Shown piece after piece: positions 57,150 through 64,000 of a stretch of 64,000 nt of DNA. Both the position numbers and the translations under genes were made by a program. Below the pieces are notes generated by a model. It saw nothing but the letters and a program-made list of their open reading frames with translations, did no database searches and had not been told where the DNA came from. Position 1 is the first letter of the stretch. Every line of letters begins with the position of its first letter. Source of the DNA: Streptomyces massasporeus (lineage in GTDB: Bacteria; Actinomycetota; Actinomycetes; Streptomycetales; Streptomycetaceae); assembly GCF_014648995.1 (NCBI RefSeq), contig NZ_BMSE01000002.1:186001-250000 (forward strand), written 5' to 3'.

Positions 57150-58163
57150 TTAGCTACTGGCGCGCAGCCGGCGCGAGATGACGTAGTTGACGACCCCGAT
57201 CACGATGAGGATCAGGAACATCGTCCAGGCGATGGCGGAGGCGCGGCCCAGGTGCTGGTTGATCCAGCCCTGCTCGTACAGGTACAGACCGAGCGTCTGG
57301 AACTGGTGCTGGGATCCGCCGGAGGCGCCCTTGTTCGCGTCGAAGAGCAGTGGCTCGCCGAACACCTGCGAGGCGCCGATGGTCGACACCACGACCGTGA
57401 ACAGGATCGTCGGACGCAGCGAGGGCAGCGTGACGTGGAGGAACTGCCGCCAGCGACTGGCTCCGTCCAGTGCCGCCGACTCATAGAGGTCCTGCGGGAT
57501 CGCCTGCATCGCGGCCAGGTAGATCAACGCGTTGTACCCCGTCCAGCGCCAGACGATGATGCTGGACACGGCGATCTGGGACGGCCACTTGTCGTTCTGC
57601 CAGTCGACGTGGTCGATGCCGACCGCGTTCAGCGCCCAGTTGATCATGCCGTAGTCGCGGCCGAAAAGCAGCACGAAGACCAGCGAGGCGGCGGCGATCG
57701 ACGTGGCGTAGGGGGCCAGCATGACGACGCGGTAGAAGGTGGAGCCGCGCAGCTTGTAGTTGAGGATGTGCGCCAGGCCCATCGCCATCAGCAGCTGCGG
57801 AACCGTGGAGATGATGCCGATCGTCAGGGTGTTCTTCGCCGCGTTCCAGAAGAAGTCGTCGTCGAAGATCCGTGTGTAGTTGCGCAGGCCAACCCAGGAC
57901 ATGTCCGTGGGTGCCGTCAACTCCACCTGGTGAAGCGAGGCCCAGCCGGTGTACAGCAGCGGGAACAGGCCGAACGCGAGGAAGAGCAGGAAGAAGGGCG
58001 AGACGAACGCGTAGGGGCTCCACCGCATGTCGCGTTGCCAGCGACGGGAGAGCCGTGCGCGCTTCTTCATCGCCCGCTCCGTGTCCGCGTCGGCCGGCGG
58101 GCGGCCCGGGGCCGCGCCCCCCTCCTTCACGGGGGGCGCGGCGGTGTCGTGCCTGGATGCCAT
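57150..58163 (-). CDS. cebF: CebF, cellobiose/cellotriose ABC transporter permease
   Basis: 337 residues of the MalF-type family, starting at the ATG 58163, 5 bases after the cebE stop. The N-terminus is charged and cytoplasmic (KKRARLSRRWQRDMRWSPYA). Six helices follow, with the EAA loop YESAALDGASRWRQFLHVTLP. It is the partner of CebG. Confidence 0.93.
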   Translation of the reverse strand: MASRHDTAAPPVKEGGAAPGRPPADADTERAMKKRARLSRRWQRDMRWSPYAFVSPFFLLFLAFGLFPLLYTGWASLHQVELTAPTDMSWVGLRNYTRIFDDDFFWNAAKNTLTIGIISTVPQLLMAMGLAHILNYKLRGSTFYRVVMLAPYATSIAAASLVFVLLFGRDYGMINWALNAVGIDHVDWQNDKWPSQIAVSSIIVWRWTGYNALIYLAAMQAIPQDLYESAALDGASRWRQFLHVTLPSLRPTILFTVVVSTIGASQVFGEPLLFDANKGASGGSQHQFQTLGLYLYEQGWINQHLGRASAIAWTMFLILIVIGVVNYVISRRLRASS

Positions 58164-58168
58164 TCCGG

Positions 58169-59491
58169 TCACTGGTCCAGGTTGTTGTCGATGGTCTTGA
58201 CGGCCGTGTTCCACGCCTCCTCGGGCGACTTGCCCTGGGTGACGAGGATGACGCCGTTGTCCGTCAGACCCTGCTGGATGATCTGGTCCTTCGGGCCGAT
58301 CGTCTGCACCGGGCTGCTCTTTGCGGCCGCGGCGAAGATGGTGCCGATCGGAGTGTCACCGGTCATCTCGTTCTTGGCGCTCTTCACCGCGTCCGACTCG
58401 TAGGCCGCCGGGGTGCTCGGGAAGCTGCCCTGCACGGCGAACAGCTTGGCCTGCTGCTCGGGTGCGGTCAGCCAGGCGGCCAGCTTCGCGGCCGCCTCCG
58501 TGTTCTTGCCCGACTTGGGAACCGCCAGGAAGGAACCGCCCCAGTTGCCGGACTTCGGCGACGCGGCCACGTCCCACTTGCCCTTGGCGTCCGGCTTCGA
58601 CTTGCCCTTGATGTAGCCGAGCATCCACGGCGGGCAGGACATCGCGGCGAACTTGCTGTTGGCGATCGTCGTGTCCCAAGCGGGCTGGAACTGAGTCTGG
58701 TTGCCGATCAGTCCGTCCTCGGCGGCCTTCGCGGTGAGGTCGAACGCGTCCTTCACAGCCGGGTTCGACTTGTAGATGACCTTGCCGGAGGAGTCGTAGA
58801 AGCGGTCCTTCTCACTGCTGAGGATCGCCTGGAGCAGACCGCCGGGGGAGTCCAGGAAGGTGGTGCCCTTCGGAGCCTTCTTCTTGTAGTCCTCGCCGAC
58901 CTGGACCAGCTTCTTCCAGTCACCGGCCCACAGTTTGGCGACCTCCTCGCGGTCGGTGGGCAGACCGGCCTTCTCGAAGAGGTCCTTGCGGTAGCAGATG
59001 GCCATCGGGCCGACGTCCGTGCCCAGGCCCACGGTCTCACCGCCCTCGGTGGTGGCCTGCTGCCACTTCCACTCCAGGTAGTCGCTCTTCTTGCCGTACT
59101 TGGAGAGGTCCAGCAGCTTGGCGGACTGGGTCTTGACGATCTCGGCGATGTTGCCGACCTCGACGCCCTGGATGTCCTGCAGGCCGCTGTTGGTGGTCAG
59201 GTGGTTGACCAGGGTGGGGTAGTAGTTCTCGTTCCGCTCGACGACCGTCTGCTGGATGTCGATGTCCGGGTGGAGCTTCTCGTACTCCTTGTAGAGGCCG
59301 GCCTCCTCGAACCCGAAGGTGCCGAAGAGCCCCAGAGTGATCTTGGTCTTGCCGCCGCTGTCGCCGCCGCTGCCGCCCGACGAGCCGTCGCTTCCGCCGT
59401 CGTCGGCACAGCCGGCCAGCAGCCCGGCGCCCAGCGACGCGACGGCCGCGACGACCATCGCCTTGCGGGCGGTTCGGATGCGTGCTCGCAT
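58169..59491 (-). CDS. cebE: CebE, cellobiose/cellotriose-binding lipoprotein
   Basis: 440 residues from the ATG 59491, behind CAGGAGGACGAC. The lipoprotein leader ends in LGAGLLAGC, followed by a Gly/Ser/Asp-rich linker and a CUT1 binding fold (KITLGLFGTFGFEEAGLYKE; ERNENYYPTLVNHLTTNSGL; GTDVGPMAICYRKDLFEKAG). CebE captures cello-oligosaccharides at the cell surface; in pathogenic Streptomyces the same uptake triggers phytotoxin synthesis. The perfect CebR box lies 116 bases upstream of its start. Confidence 0.94.
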   Translation of the reverse strand: MRARIRTARKAMVVAAVASLGAGLLAGCADDGGSDGSSGGSGGDSGGKTKITLGLFGTFGFEEAGLYKEYEKLHPDIDIQQTVVERNENYYPTLVNHLTTNSGLQDIQGVEVGNIAEIVKTQSAKLLDLSKYGKKSDYLEWKWQQATTEGGETVGLGTDVGPMAICYRKDLFEKAGLPTDREEVAKLWAGDWKKLVQVGEDYKKKAPKGTTFLDSPGGLLQAILSSEKDRFYDSSGKVIYKSNPAVKDAFDLTAKAAEDGLIGNQTQFQPAWDTTIANSKFAAMSCPPWMLGYIKGKSKPDAKGKWDVAASPKSGNWGGSFLAVPKSGKNTEAAAKLAAWLTAPEQQAKLFAVQGSFPSTPAAYESDAVKSAKNEMTGDTPIGTIFAAAAKSSPVQTIGPKDQIIQQGLTDNGVILVTQGKSPEEAWNTAVKTIDNNLDQ

Positions 59492-59899
59492 GTCGTCCTC
59501 CTGTTGCCCTGACGTGCCGACCCCCCGGCCAACTGCATTGTCGGACCGTTTTACGCGCTTAAGGCTCGGGCGGGGAACGTGCGGGTTGTGTATGTGTCAG
59601 GTAGTGTGGGAGCGCTCCCACCAGTGATGTGTTGAAGAGTCCCCGGTCGCGGCGGGGGTGTCAAGGGACCGGACAGGGAGAGATGCGTTCAGTTATCTGC
59701 CTGTTAACTGGACCCGGGGCCGGACCGGTTGGGGCCCGGGCCGTAGGGATCAAGCCGACAGGAATGCCGGTCGCGCCGGTTCCACCGGCGAAGCGGAGGG
59801 CCGGGGGCGGCGCGCCCTCGGCTGCGGTCGGGCGGCTGACGAGCCTGTTAAATTCCAGGCCAGTCGCAGAGTGCGGGTGTGGACGGGAAGGCGGAGCCC
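59492..59899. other. cebE-cebR divergent control region
   Basis: A 408-bp gene-free interval with the perfect CebR box at 59607-59620. A short frame open at 59658-59999 overlaps the cebR start out of frame, lacks an SD and resembles nothing, so it is not called. The AT-rich segments near 59690-59715 and 59845-59860 are the likely cebR promoter region. Confidence 0.5.
59607..59620. promoter_or_regulatory. CebR operator (perfect 14-bp palindrome)
   Basis: TGGGAGCGCTCCCA is the exact CebR consensus established in Streptomyces. It lies between cebE and cebR. CebR bound here represses cebEFG until cellobiose or cellotriose binds the repressor. Confidence 0.93.
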
Positions 59900-60955
59900 A
59901 TGGCAACCCACGGAGCGCGGGGCCGAAGTGGTGGCCGGCCCACCCTCGAAGAGGTGGCGGCGCGCGCCGGTGTCGGCCGCGGCACCGTCTCGCGGGTGAT
60001 CAACGGCTCGCCCCGGGTCAGCGACGCGACCCGCGCGGCCGTCGAGGCGGCGGTCGCGGAGCTCGGCTACGTCCCCAACACCGCGGCCCGCGCCCTGGCC
60101 GCCAACCGTACGGACGCGATCGCGCTGGTCGTCCCCGAGCCGGAGACCCGGTTCTTCGCGGAGCCGTACTTCTCGGACATGCTGAAGGGCGTCGGGTCGG
60201 CGCTGTCCGACACGGAGATGCAGCTGCTGCTGATCTTCGCGGGCAGCGACCGGGAACGCGCCCGCCTCGCGCAGTACCTGGCGGCCCACCGCGTGGACGG
60301 CGTCCTGCTGGTCTCGGTGCACGCGGACGACCCGCTGCCCGACCTGCTGGCCCAGCTGGAGATCCCGGCGGTGATCAGCGGTCCGCGCTCGTCGGCGGAG
60401 ACGCTGCCGTCGGTCGACTCGGACAACTACGGCGGCGCCCGCCAGGCCGTCGAGCACCTGCTGTCCCGGGGCCGGAGCCGGGTGGCCCACATCACCGGCC
60501 GCCTCGACGTCTACGGTGCCCAGCGCCGTGTCGACGGCTACCGCGAAGCCATGAGCGACGCCGGCCTCGGGGTGGACGAGGGGCTGATCGAGGCGGGGGA
60601 CTTCACGGAGGAGGGCGGACACCGGGCCATGGCCGTCCTGCTGGAGCGCCACCCCGACATCGACGCGGTCTTCGCCGCCTCCGACGTCACCGCGGCCGGC
60701 GCCCGCCGGGCGCTGCGCGACGCGGGCCGCCGCATTCCGGAGGACGTGGCGCTCGTCGGCTACGACGACTCCGCCATCGCCCGCCACATGGAACCGCCGC
60801 TGACCAGCGTCCGCCAGCCCATAGAGGAGATGGGCCGCCGGATGATAGACCTCCTGCTCACCGAGGTCGCCGACCGCCGTCCGCTGGCGTCCCGGGGCCT
60901 GGAGCGCCGGCAGATGGTCCTGGCCACGGAGCTGGTGTCCCGGTCCTCTTCGTGA
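59900..60955 (+). CDS. cebR: CebR, LacI-family repressor of cellodextrin uptake
   Basis: 351 residues from the ATG 59900, with GGCGGAG 3-9 bases upstream; a GTG at 59879 is the longer alternative. The LacI helix-turn-helix is PTLEEVAARAGVGRGTVSRV, followed by the hinge helix region and the periplasmic-binding-protein-like effector domain (RVDGVLLVSVHADDPLPDLL; VAHITGRLDVYGAQRRVDGY; DVALVGYDDSAIARHMEPPL). It is divergent from cebEFG with a perfect cognate box between them, as in S. griseus and S. scabies. It binds cellobiose or cellotriose as inducer. Confidence 0.94.
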   Translation: MATHGARGRSGGRPTLEEVAARAGVGRGTVSRVINGSPRVSDATRAAVEAAVAELGYVPNTAARALAANRTDAIALVVPEPETRFFAEPYFSDMLKGVGSALSDTEMQLLLIFAGSDRERARLAQYLAAHRVDGVLLVSVHADDPLPDLLAQLEIPAVISGPRSSAETLPSVDSDNYGGARQAVEHLLSRGRSRVAHITGRLDVYGAQRRVDGYREAMSDAGLGVDEGLIEAGDFTEEGGHRAMAVLLERHPDIDAVFAASDVTAAGARRALRDAGRRIPEDVALVGYDDSAIARHMEPPLTSVRQPIEEMGRRMIDLLLTEVADRRPLASRGLERRQMVLATELVSRSSS

Positions 60956-60985
60956 CGCAACGGCCCACGGGCGCGGGGGAGTCGG

Positions 60986-61495
60986 CTAGGGCGTGACGGC
61001 GGTCCGCGGGCCGAGGCCGGGGTGGCGCCGCAGGACGTCCAGGCCGTCGGGCACGAACAGCCGGTTCCGCAGCGCCTCCCGCAGGTCCGCCTCGCCGAGC
61101 CACCCGTGCCAGGCGATCTCGGACGGGTCGGGGGTGAGGGGCTCCGTCACGACGGCCTCGTGCACCCCGAGCCAGTACGGGCTGATCGCCCCCCGGCAGA
61201 GGAACTTGAAGACGAACCGCACCCGCGCCCGGACGCCCAGCTCCTCGGCCAGTTCCCGGGTCGCGGCCTCCTCGTAGGACTCGCCGACCTCGACGGCCCC
61301 GCCGATCAGCCAGTCGTGGTGGCCCGGGAAGCGGGACAGGTGCTCTGGCCTGCGATGTACCAGCACCCGTCCCCGCGAGTCACGGCACACCGTGGTCGCG
61401 ACCCGGTGCGGCCAGCCCTCGCGGATCGCCTCGTCCCGGTCGACCACCCCGAGCACCCGGTCCTGCTCGTCGACCCGTTCCACCCGCTCACCCAT
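60986..61495 (-). CDS. NUDIX hydrolase
   Basis: 169 residues from the ATG 61495; a GTG at 61504 is the alternative. The NUDIX box is complete, from GGAVEVGESYEEAATREL through AEELGV, matching Gx5Ex7REUxEExGU. VHRRPEHLSRFPGHHDWLIG lies just before it and resembles the small YfcD-like NUDIX group. It hydrolyses a nucleoside-diphosphate-linked compound; the specific substrate is unknown. It is 21 bases after the MFS gene on the same strand. Confidence 0.85.
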   Translation of the reverse strand: MGERVERVDEQDRVLGVVDRDEAIREGWPHRVATTVCRDSRGRVLVHRRPEHLSRFPGHHDWLIGGAVEVGESYEEAATRELAEELGVRARVRFVFKFLCRGAISPYWLGVHEAVVTEPLTPDPSEIAWHGWLGEADLREALRNRLFVPDGLDVLRRHPGLGPRTAVTP

Positions 61496-61516
61496 GGGCC
61501 TCACGGTCCCACGCCC

Positions 61517-62707
61517 TCACACCCGGGCCGGCGCCGGCCGTCGCAGCAGGTAGACCGCCGCCGTCACGACCAGGACGGCCATGCAGGCGATGAACACCAG
61601 CCCCGCTCCCTCCAGGCCGATCGGCCCGGTCAGCAGGCCGACGCCGATCACAGGGACGGAGATGCCCGTGTAGGCCACCACGAACAGCGTTGAGATCACC
61701 GCCGCCCGCTGGTGCTCGGGCGAGGCCTGGGCCACGTCGGACAGGGCGCCGCGGAACGCCAGGCCCTGGCCGATTCCGCCGACGAGCGCGCTGGCGACCA
61801 GCAGGGCCATCTGGTCCCAGCGCAGCGCACCGGCGAGCAGCGCGAGCCCGGCGAGGAGCCCCGCGCAGCCCAGCGGCAGGGAACGCCGTACGCCGACCCG
61901 GCCGACCGCGAGTTGTCCGACGGTCGACGAGAAGAACGCCAGCGCGACGATCAGCCCGCTCACGGCGTGGTCGTCGACGTCCAGGGATTCCACGAGGAAG
62001 GCCGGGCTGACGGAGGTGAACACCCCGAACAGGGCGAAGCCGACGAAGGAGGCGGTGGCGGCGGGGCCGAACACCGCGCGCACCTGCGGGGGCAGGGCGG
62101 GACGCTGCGGGCGTACGGCGCGCAGCGGCTGCCGTTCCCGTACGGTCTCCGCGAGCCGCAGCAGGACGGCGGCCGAGGCGGCCACCAGCGCGAGGTGGGT
62201 GACGAACGGCAGGTACAGCGGCCAGGAGGCGTACTGCGCGAGAAGCCCGGAGAGCAGCGGACCGCAGCCCAGTCCGCCCATGTTGGCGGCTGTCGCCACG
62301 AACGTGGCCCGGGAGGCACCGCCCTCGGGCGCCAGCTCCATCACGTATGCCGTGGCGGCCCCGGTGAACAGCCCGGCGGACAGTCCCGACAGCAGCCGTC
62401 CCGCGTAGAGCCAGCCGAGCCCGGTGGCGCACAGGAAGCAGACGGCGCTCAGTGCGGCGAAGCCCAGACCGCACAGCAGGACCGGGCGCCGGCCCACGGC
62501 GTCGGAGGCGTTGCCGACCAGCAGCAGCACTCCGATCACCGCGAAGGCGTACAGGGCGTAGACCACGGTGACGGTGAGCTCGGAGAAGCCGAACTTGTCC
62601 TGGTAGAGGGGATAGAGGGGAGTCGGCAGTGTGGTGCCGGCCATGCAGACGGCGAACACCGCACCGCCGAGCACACACGCGCGCCATCCCGGGCGTCCAC
62701 CGTCCAT
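61517..62707 (-). CDS. MFS transporter
   Basis: 396 residues with 12 predicted helices. The family loop motif between helices 2 and 3 reads GNASDAVGRRPVLL. N-terminal features are CVLGGAVFAVCMAGTTLPTP and LYPLYQDKFGFSELTVTVVY; a central loop (RERQPLRAVRPQRPALPPQV) joins the halves. It is a probable drug or metabolite exporter of the YcaD/arabinose-efflux-like kind. It starts at the ATG 62707; the frame upstream is open but without family similarity. Confidence 0.85.
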   Translation of the reverse strand: MDGGRPGWRACVLGGAVFAVCMAGTTLPTPLYPLYQDKFGFSELTVTVVYALYAFAVIGVLLLVGNASDAVGRRPVLLCGLGFAALSAVCFLCATGLGWLYAGRLLSGLSAGLFTGAATAYVMELAPEGGASRATFVATAANMGGLGCGPLLSGLLAQYASWPLYLPFVTHLALVAASAAVLLRLAETVRERQPLRAVRPQRPALPPQVRAVFGPAATASFVGFALFGVFTSVSPAFLVESLDVDDHAVSGLIVALAFFSSTVGQLAVGRVGVRRSLPLGCAGLLAGLALLAGALRWDQMALLVASALVGGIGQGLAFRGALSDVAQASPEHQRAAVISTLFVVAYTGISVPVIGVGLLTGPIGLEGAGLVFIACMAVLVVTAAVYLLRRPAPARV

Positions 62708-62796
62708 ACGGCCGACGGTAGCCGCGGCCCGCGGACGCGCCCTCGACCGGCGCGCTGGAAACACGCGCGCTGGAAAAGACCCGCGCCTGGAAACGC

Positions 62797-62832
62797 TTCA
62801 GCCGGTGGCCTCTTCCGAGACCACCGGCTGAA
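62797..62832 (-). terminator. Terminator of tRNA-His
   Basis: A perfect 12-bp stem, TTCAGCCGGTGG at 62797-62808 and CCACCGGCTGAA at 62821-62832, has a 12-base loop, 7 bases beyond the tRNA-His 3' end. Confidence 0.85.
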
Positions 62833-62839
62833 TACTCAG

Positions 62840-62912
62840 GGTGAGTGACGGGACTCGAACCCGCGGCATCCTGGACCACAACCAGGTGCTCTACCAGCTG
62901 AGCTACACCCAC
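62840..62912 (-). tRNA. tRNA-His (anticodon GTG)
   Basis: A minus-strand cloverleaf: acceptor GTGGGTG with CACTCAC and discriminator C, D arm GCTC/GAGC, anticodon loop TTGTGGT with anticodon GTG, and T arm GCGGG-TTCGAGT-CCCGT. A G at 62913 can supply the extra G-1 characteristic of tRNA-His opposite the C73 discriminator. CCA is not encoded. Confidence 0.93.
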
Positions 62913-63027
62913 CATGACCGGCTTGGAGATCAGTGATGTCCCCGACCGGCCGAGAAAAAGTGTACAGGGTCCGAAGGGGTGCTCGCGCCCGGCTTTCTCC
63001 GCGGCCCCCGACGGGCCCCCGTCCTGC

Positions 63028-63630
63028 CTACTGAGCAGGCAGGACGTGCTTCGCGGCGATCGTCCGCGCGGTGTCCGAGTCGGGCCCGGGCTGCGGGACG
63101 AACAGGGCCTCGCGGTAGTACCGCAGCTCCGCGATGGACTCGCGGATGTCGGCGAGCGCGCGGTGGTTGCCGTTCTTCTGCGGGCTGTTGAAGTACGCCC
63201 GCGGGTACCAGCGGCGCGCCAGCTCCTTGATCGACGACACATCGACGATCCGGTAGTGGAGGTAGCTCTCCAGCGTCGCCATGTCGCGCAGCAGGAAGCC
63301 GCGGTCGGTGCCGACGGAGTTCCCGCACAGTGGGGCCTTGCCCGGCTCCTTGACGAACTCCCTCACGTACGTCAGGACCTGGTCCTCGGCGTCCTTCAGC
63401 GTCGTGCCGCCGGCGAGCTCCTCGAGCAGCCCGGAGGCGGTGTGCATCTGACGCACCACGTCCGGCATCGTCTCCAGCGCCTGGTCCGGCGGCCGGATGA
63501 CGATGTCCACGCCCTCGCCGAGCACGTTCAGCTCGGAGTCGGTCACGAGGGCGGCCACCTCGATGAGCGCGTCGTCCGACAGCGAGAGGCCGGTCATCTC
63601 GCAGTCGATCCACACCATGCGATCGTTCAT
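63028..63630 (-). CDS. ornA: Oligoribonuclease OrnA
   Basis: 200 residues from the ATG 63630. DEDDh exonuclease motifs: MVWIDCEMTGLS (first Asp, Glu), ALCGNSVGTDRGFL (Asp) and NHRALADIRES (His, Asp). It degrades 2-5-nt RNAs and pGpG, the linear breakdown product of c-di-GMP, linking it to the CdgA signalling gene in this window. In Streptomyces, ornA lies just downstream of adpA and its loss impairs aerial growth. It is separated from adpA by a strong hairpin and has its own AAGG SD. Confidence 0.95.
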   Translation of the reverse strand: MNDRMVWIDCEMTGLSLSDDALIEVAALVTDSELNVLGEGVDIVIRPPDQALETMPDVVRQMHTASGLLEELAGGTTLKDAEDQVLTYVREFVKEPGKAPLCGNSVGTDRGFLLRDMATLESYLHYRIVDVSSIKELARRWYPRAYFNSPQKNGNHRALADIRESIAELRYYREALFVPQPGPDSDTARTIAAKHVLPAQ

Positions 63631-63688
63631 GTGTCTAACCTTACGGCCCGCCGCCACCGGCCGGGCCGCCCGTGCCGGGAAAGCCGAA

Positions 63689-63721
63689 GGGCCCGCGGGG
63701 AGACGTGCTCCCCGCGGGCCC
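63689..63721 (-). terminator. Hairpin terminator between adpA and ornA
   Basis: A perfect 14-bp stem, GGGCCCGCGGGGAG at 63689-63702 and CTCCCCGCGGGCCC at 63708-63721, has a 5-base loop, 12 bases beyond the adpA stop. Some adpA transcripts are reported to read into ornA, so it may attenuate rather than fully stop. Confidence 0.85.
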
Positions 63722-63732
63722 CGGCTACCGGA

Positions 63733-64000
63733 TCACGGCGCGCTGCGCTGCCCGGGCAGGCTTGCCGACAGGGCCGGCGACTGGCCCACCGCACTCGCCG
63801 CCGCCGTACGGCGGGACTGCAGCGGGACCGGGTGTTCCGGATGCAGCGGGGCGGGCACCTGGCCGGGCTGGCCCGGATGGTGCCCCGCGTGGCCCGGATG
63901 GCCCGGCATGCCGGACCCGGGACCGCCCGGCGCGCTCTCGGTCTCCTGGGGCCGCTCGCCCTGCGGACGCCGGGCTCGGTACGCCGCCCGGTACGCGGCC
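63733..64000 (-). CDS. adpA: AdpA (BldH) C-terminal end, partial
   Basis: The minus-strand frame from the window edge to the TGA at 63733-63735 gives the last 88 residues: AAYRAAYRARRPQGERPQE, a Gly/Pro/His-rich stretch (MPGHPGHAGHHPGQPGQ), then LHPEHPVPLQSRRTAAASA and LSASLPGQRSAP. The position next to ornA and the composition fit the disordered C-terminus of AdpA, the AraC-type master regulator of differentiation. The DNA-binding domain and any TTA codon lie outside the window, so the identification rests mainly on synteny. Confidence 0.72.
   Translation of the reverse strand, partial: AAYRAAYRARRPQGERPQETESAPGGPGSGMPGHPGHAGHHPGQPGQVPAPLHPEHPVPLQSRRTAAASAVGQSPALSASLPGQRSAP

Noticed and set aside
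59658..59999. 113-codon plus-strand open frame between cebE and cebR
   Set aside because: No ribosome-binding site, overlaps the cebR start out of frame, and its Arg/Gly-rich translation is typical of a non-coding frame.

Overview
The window is a high-GC actinobacterial chromosome segment, almost certainly Streptomyces. Third codon positions are nearly always G or C, GTG starts and 4-base ATGA/GTGA overlaps are common, and many loci are Streptomyces hallmarks: the cslA-glxA-cslZ tip-glycan locus, the CebR/cebEFG-bglC cellodextrin locus, the GGDEF/EAL gene cdgA, and ornA next to the 3' end of adpA. As I recall it, the order matches the S. coelicolor block from about SCO2792 (adpA) to SCO2838 (cslZ), read right to left here. 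I see no insertion sequence, prophage, CRISPR array or rRNA. There are three identical tRNA-Lys(CTT) genes and one tRNA-His(GTG).

Layout. 0-5 kb: an FAH-family gene, then a minus-strand run (Gfo/Idh/MocA oxidoreductase, GlcG/HbpS-like protein, LLM oxidoreductase) divergent from a ROK regulator across a 27-bp palindrome. 5-5.8 kb: a degenerate membrane-protein tail and a 17/18-bp tandem array. 5.8-9.2 kb: an LAxTG cell-wall protein, a NagD-like HAD phosphatase, a Pro-rich secreted protein and a class F sortase. 9.5-19.3 kb: cslZ, glxA, cslA, a FadR-type regulator, a tRNA-Lys, an NlpC/P60-type peptidoglycan protein, an SPFH protein and an AA10 LPMO (lpmP) with a DasR-type site. 19.4-30.6 kb: a DUF3592 protein, an acyl-CoA synthetase running into a tRNA-Lys, then an IclR-associated catabolic cluster: ehuABCD-like ABC transporter, DUF3830 protein, amidase, D-2-hydroxyacid dehydrogenase and two Asp/Glu-racemase-fold enzymes. 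30.7-37.7 kb: small membrane proteins, a luciferase-like monooxygenase, cdgA with a BldD-like box, an M6-type metalloprotease, a tRNA-Lys and two hypotheticals.

37.9-42.9 kb: an overlapping operon of a RecB/Cas4-like Fe-S PD-(D/E)XK nuclease, a 530-residue protein of unknown function and an SF1B (UPF1/Dna2-type) helicase, preceded by a PAP2-family membrane enzyme. 43-49.8 kb: a histidine phosphatase, an XRE/TPR regulator, a hypothetical, a spermidine-synthase-fold protein, a secreted hypothetical and a two-component pair. 49.9-54.6 kb: a sugar ABC transporter with a GH36 alpha-galactosidase, behind a distinctive AT-rich palindrome. 54.7-61 kb: bglC, cebGFE and cebR with CebR boxes. 61-64 kb: NUDIX hydrolase, MFS transporter, tRNA-His, ornA and the end of adpA.

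How the parts fit. The window holds both making a beta-glucan (CslA, GlxA, CslZ, LpmP at hyphal tips) and eating one (CebEFG imports cellobiose/cellotriose, BglC hydrolyses it, CebR senses it). Development is represented by cdgA and adpA/ornA. The most promising poorly described systems are the split Dna2-like nuclease/helicase operon and the amidase/isomerase catabolic cluster. A recurrent oddity is short tandem duplication that begins at or spans stop codons at several gene ends.
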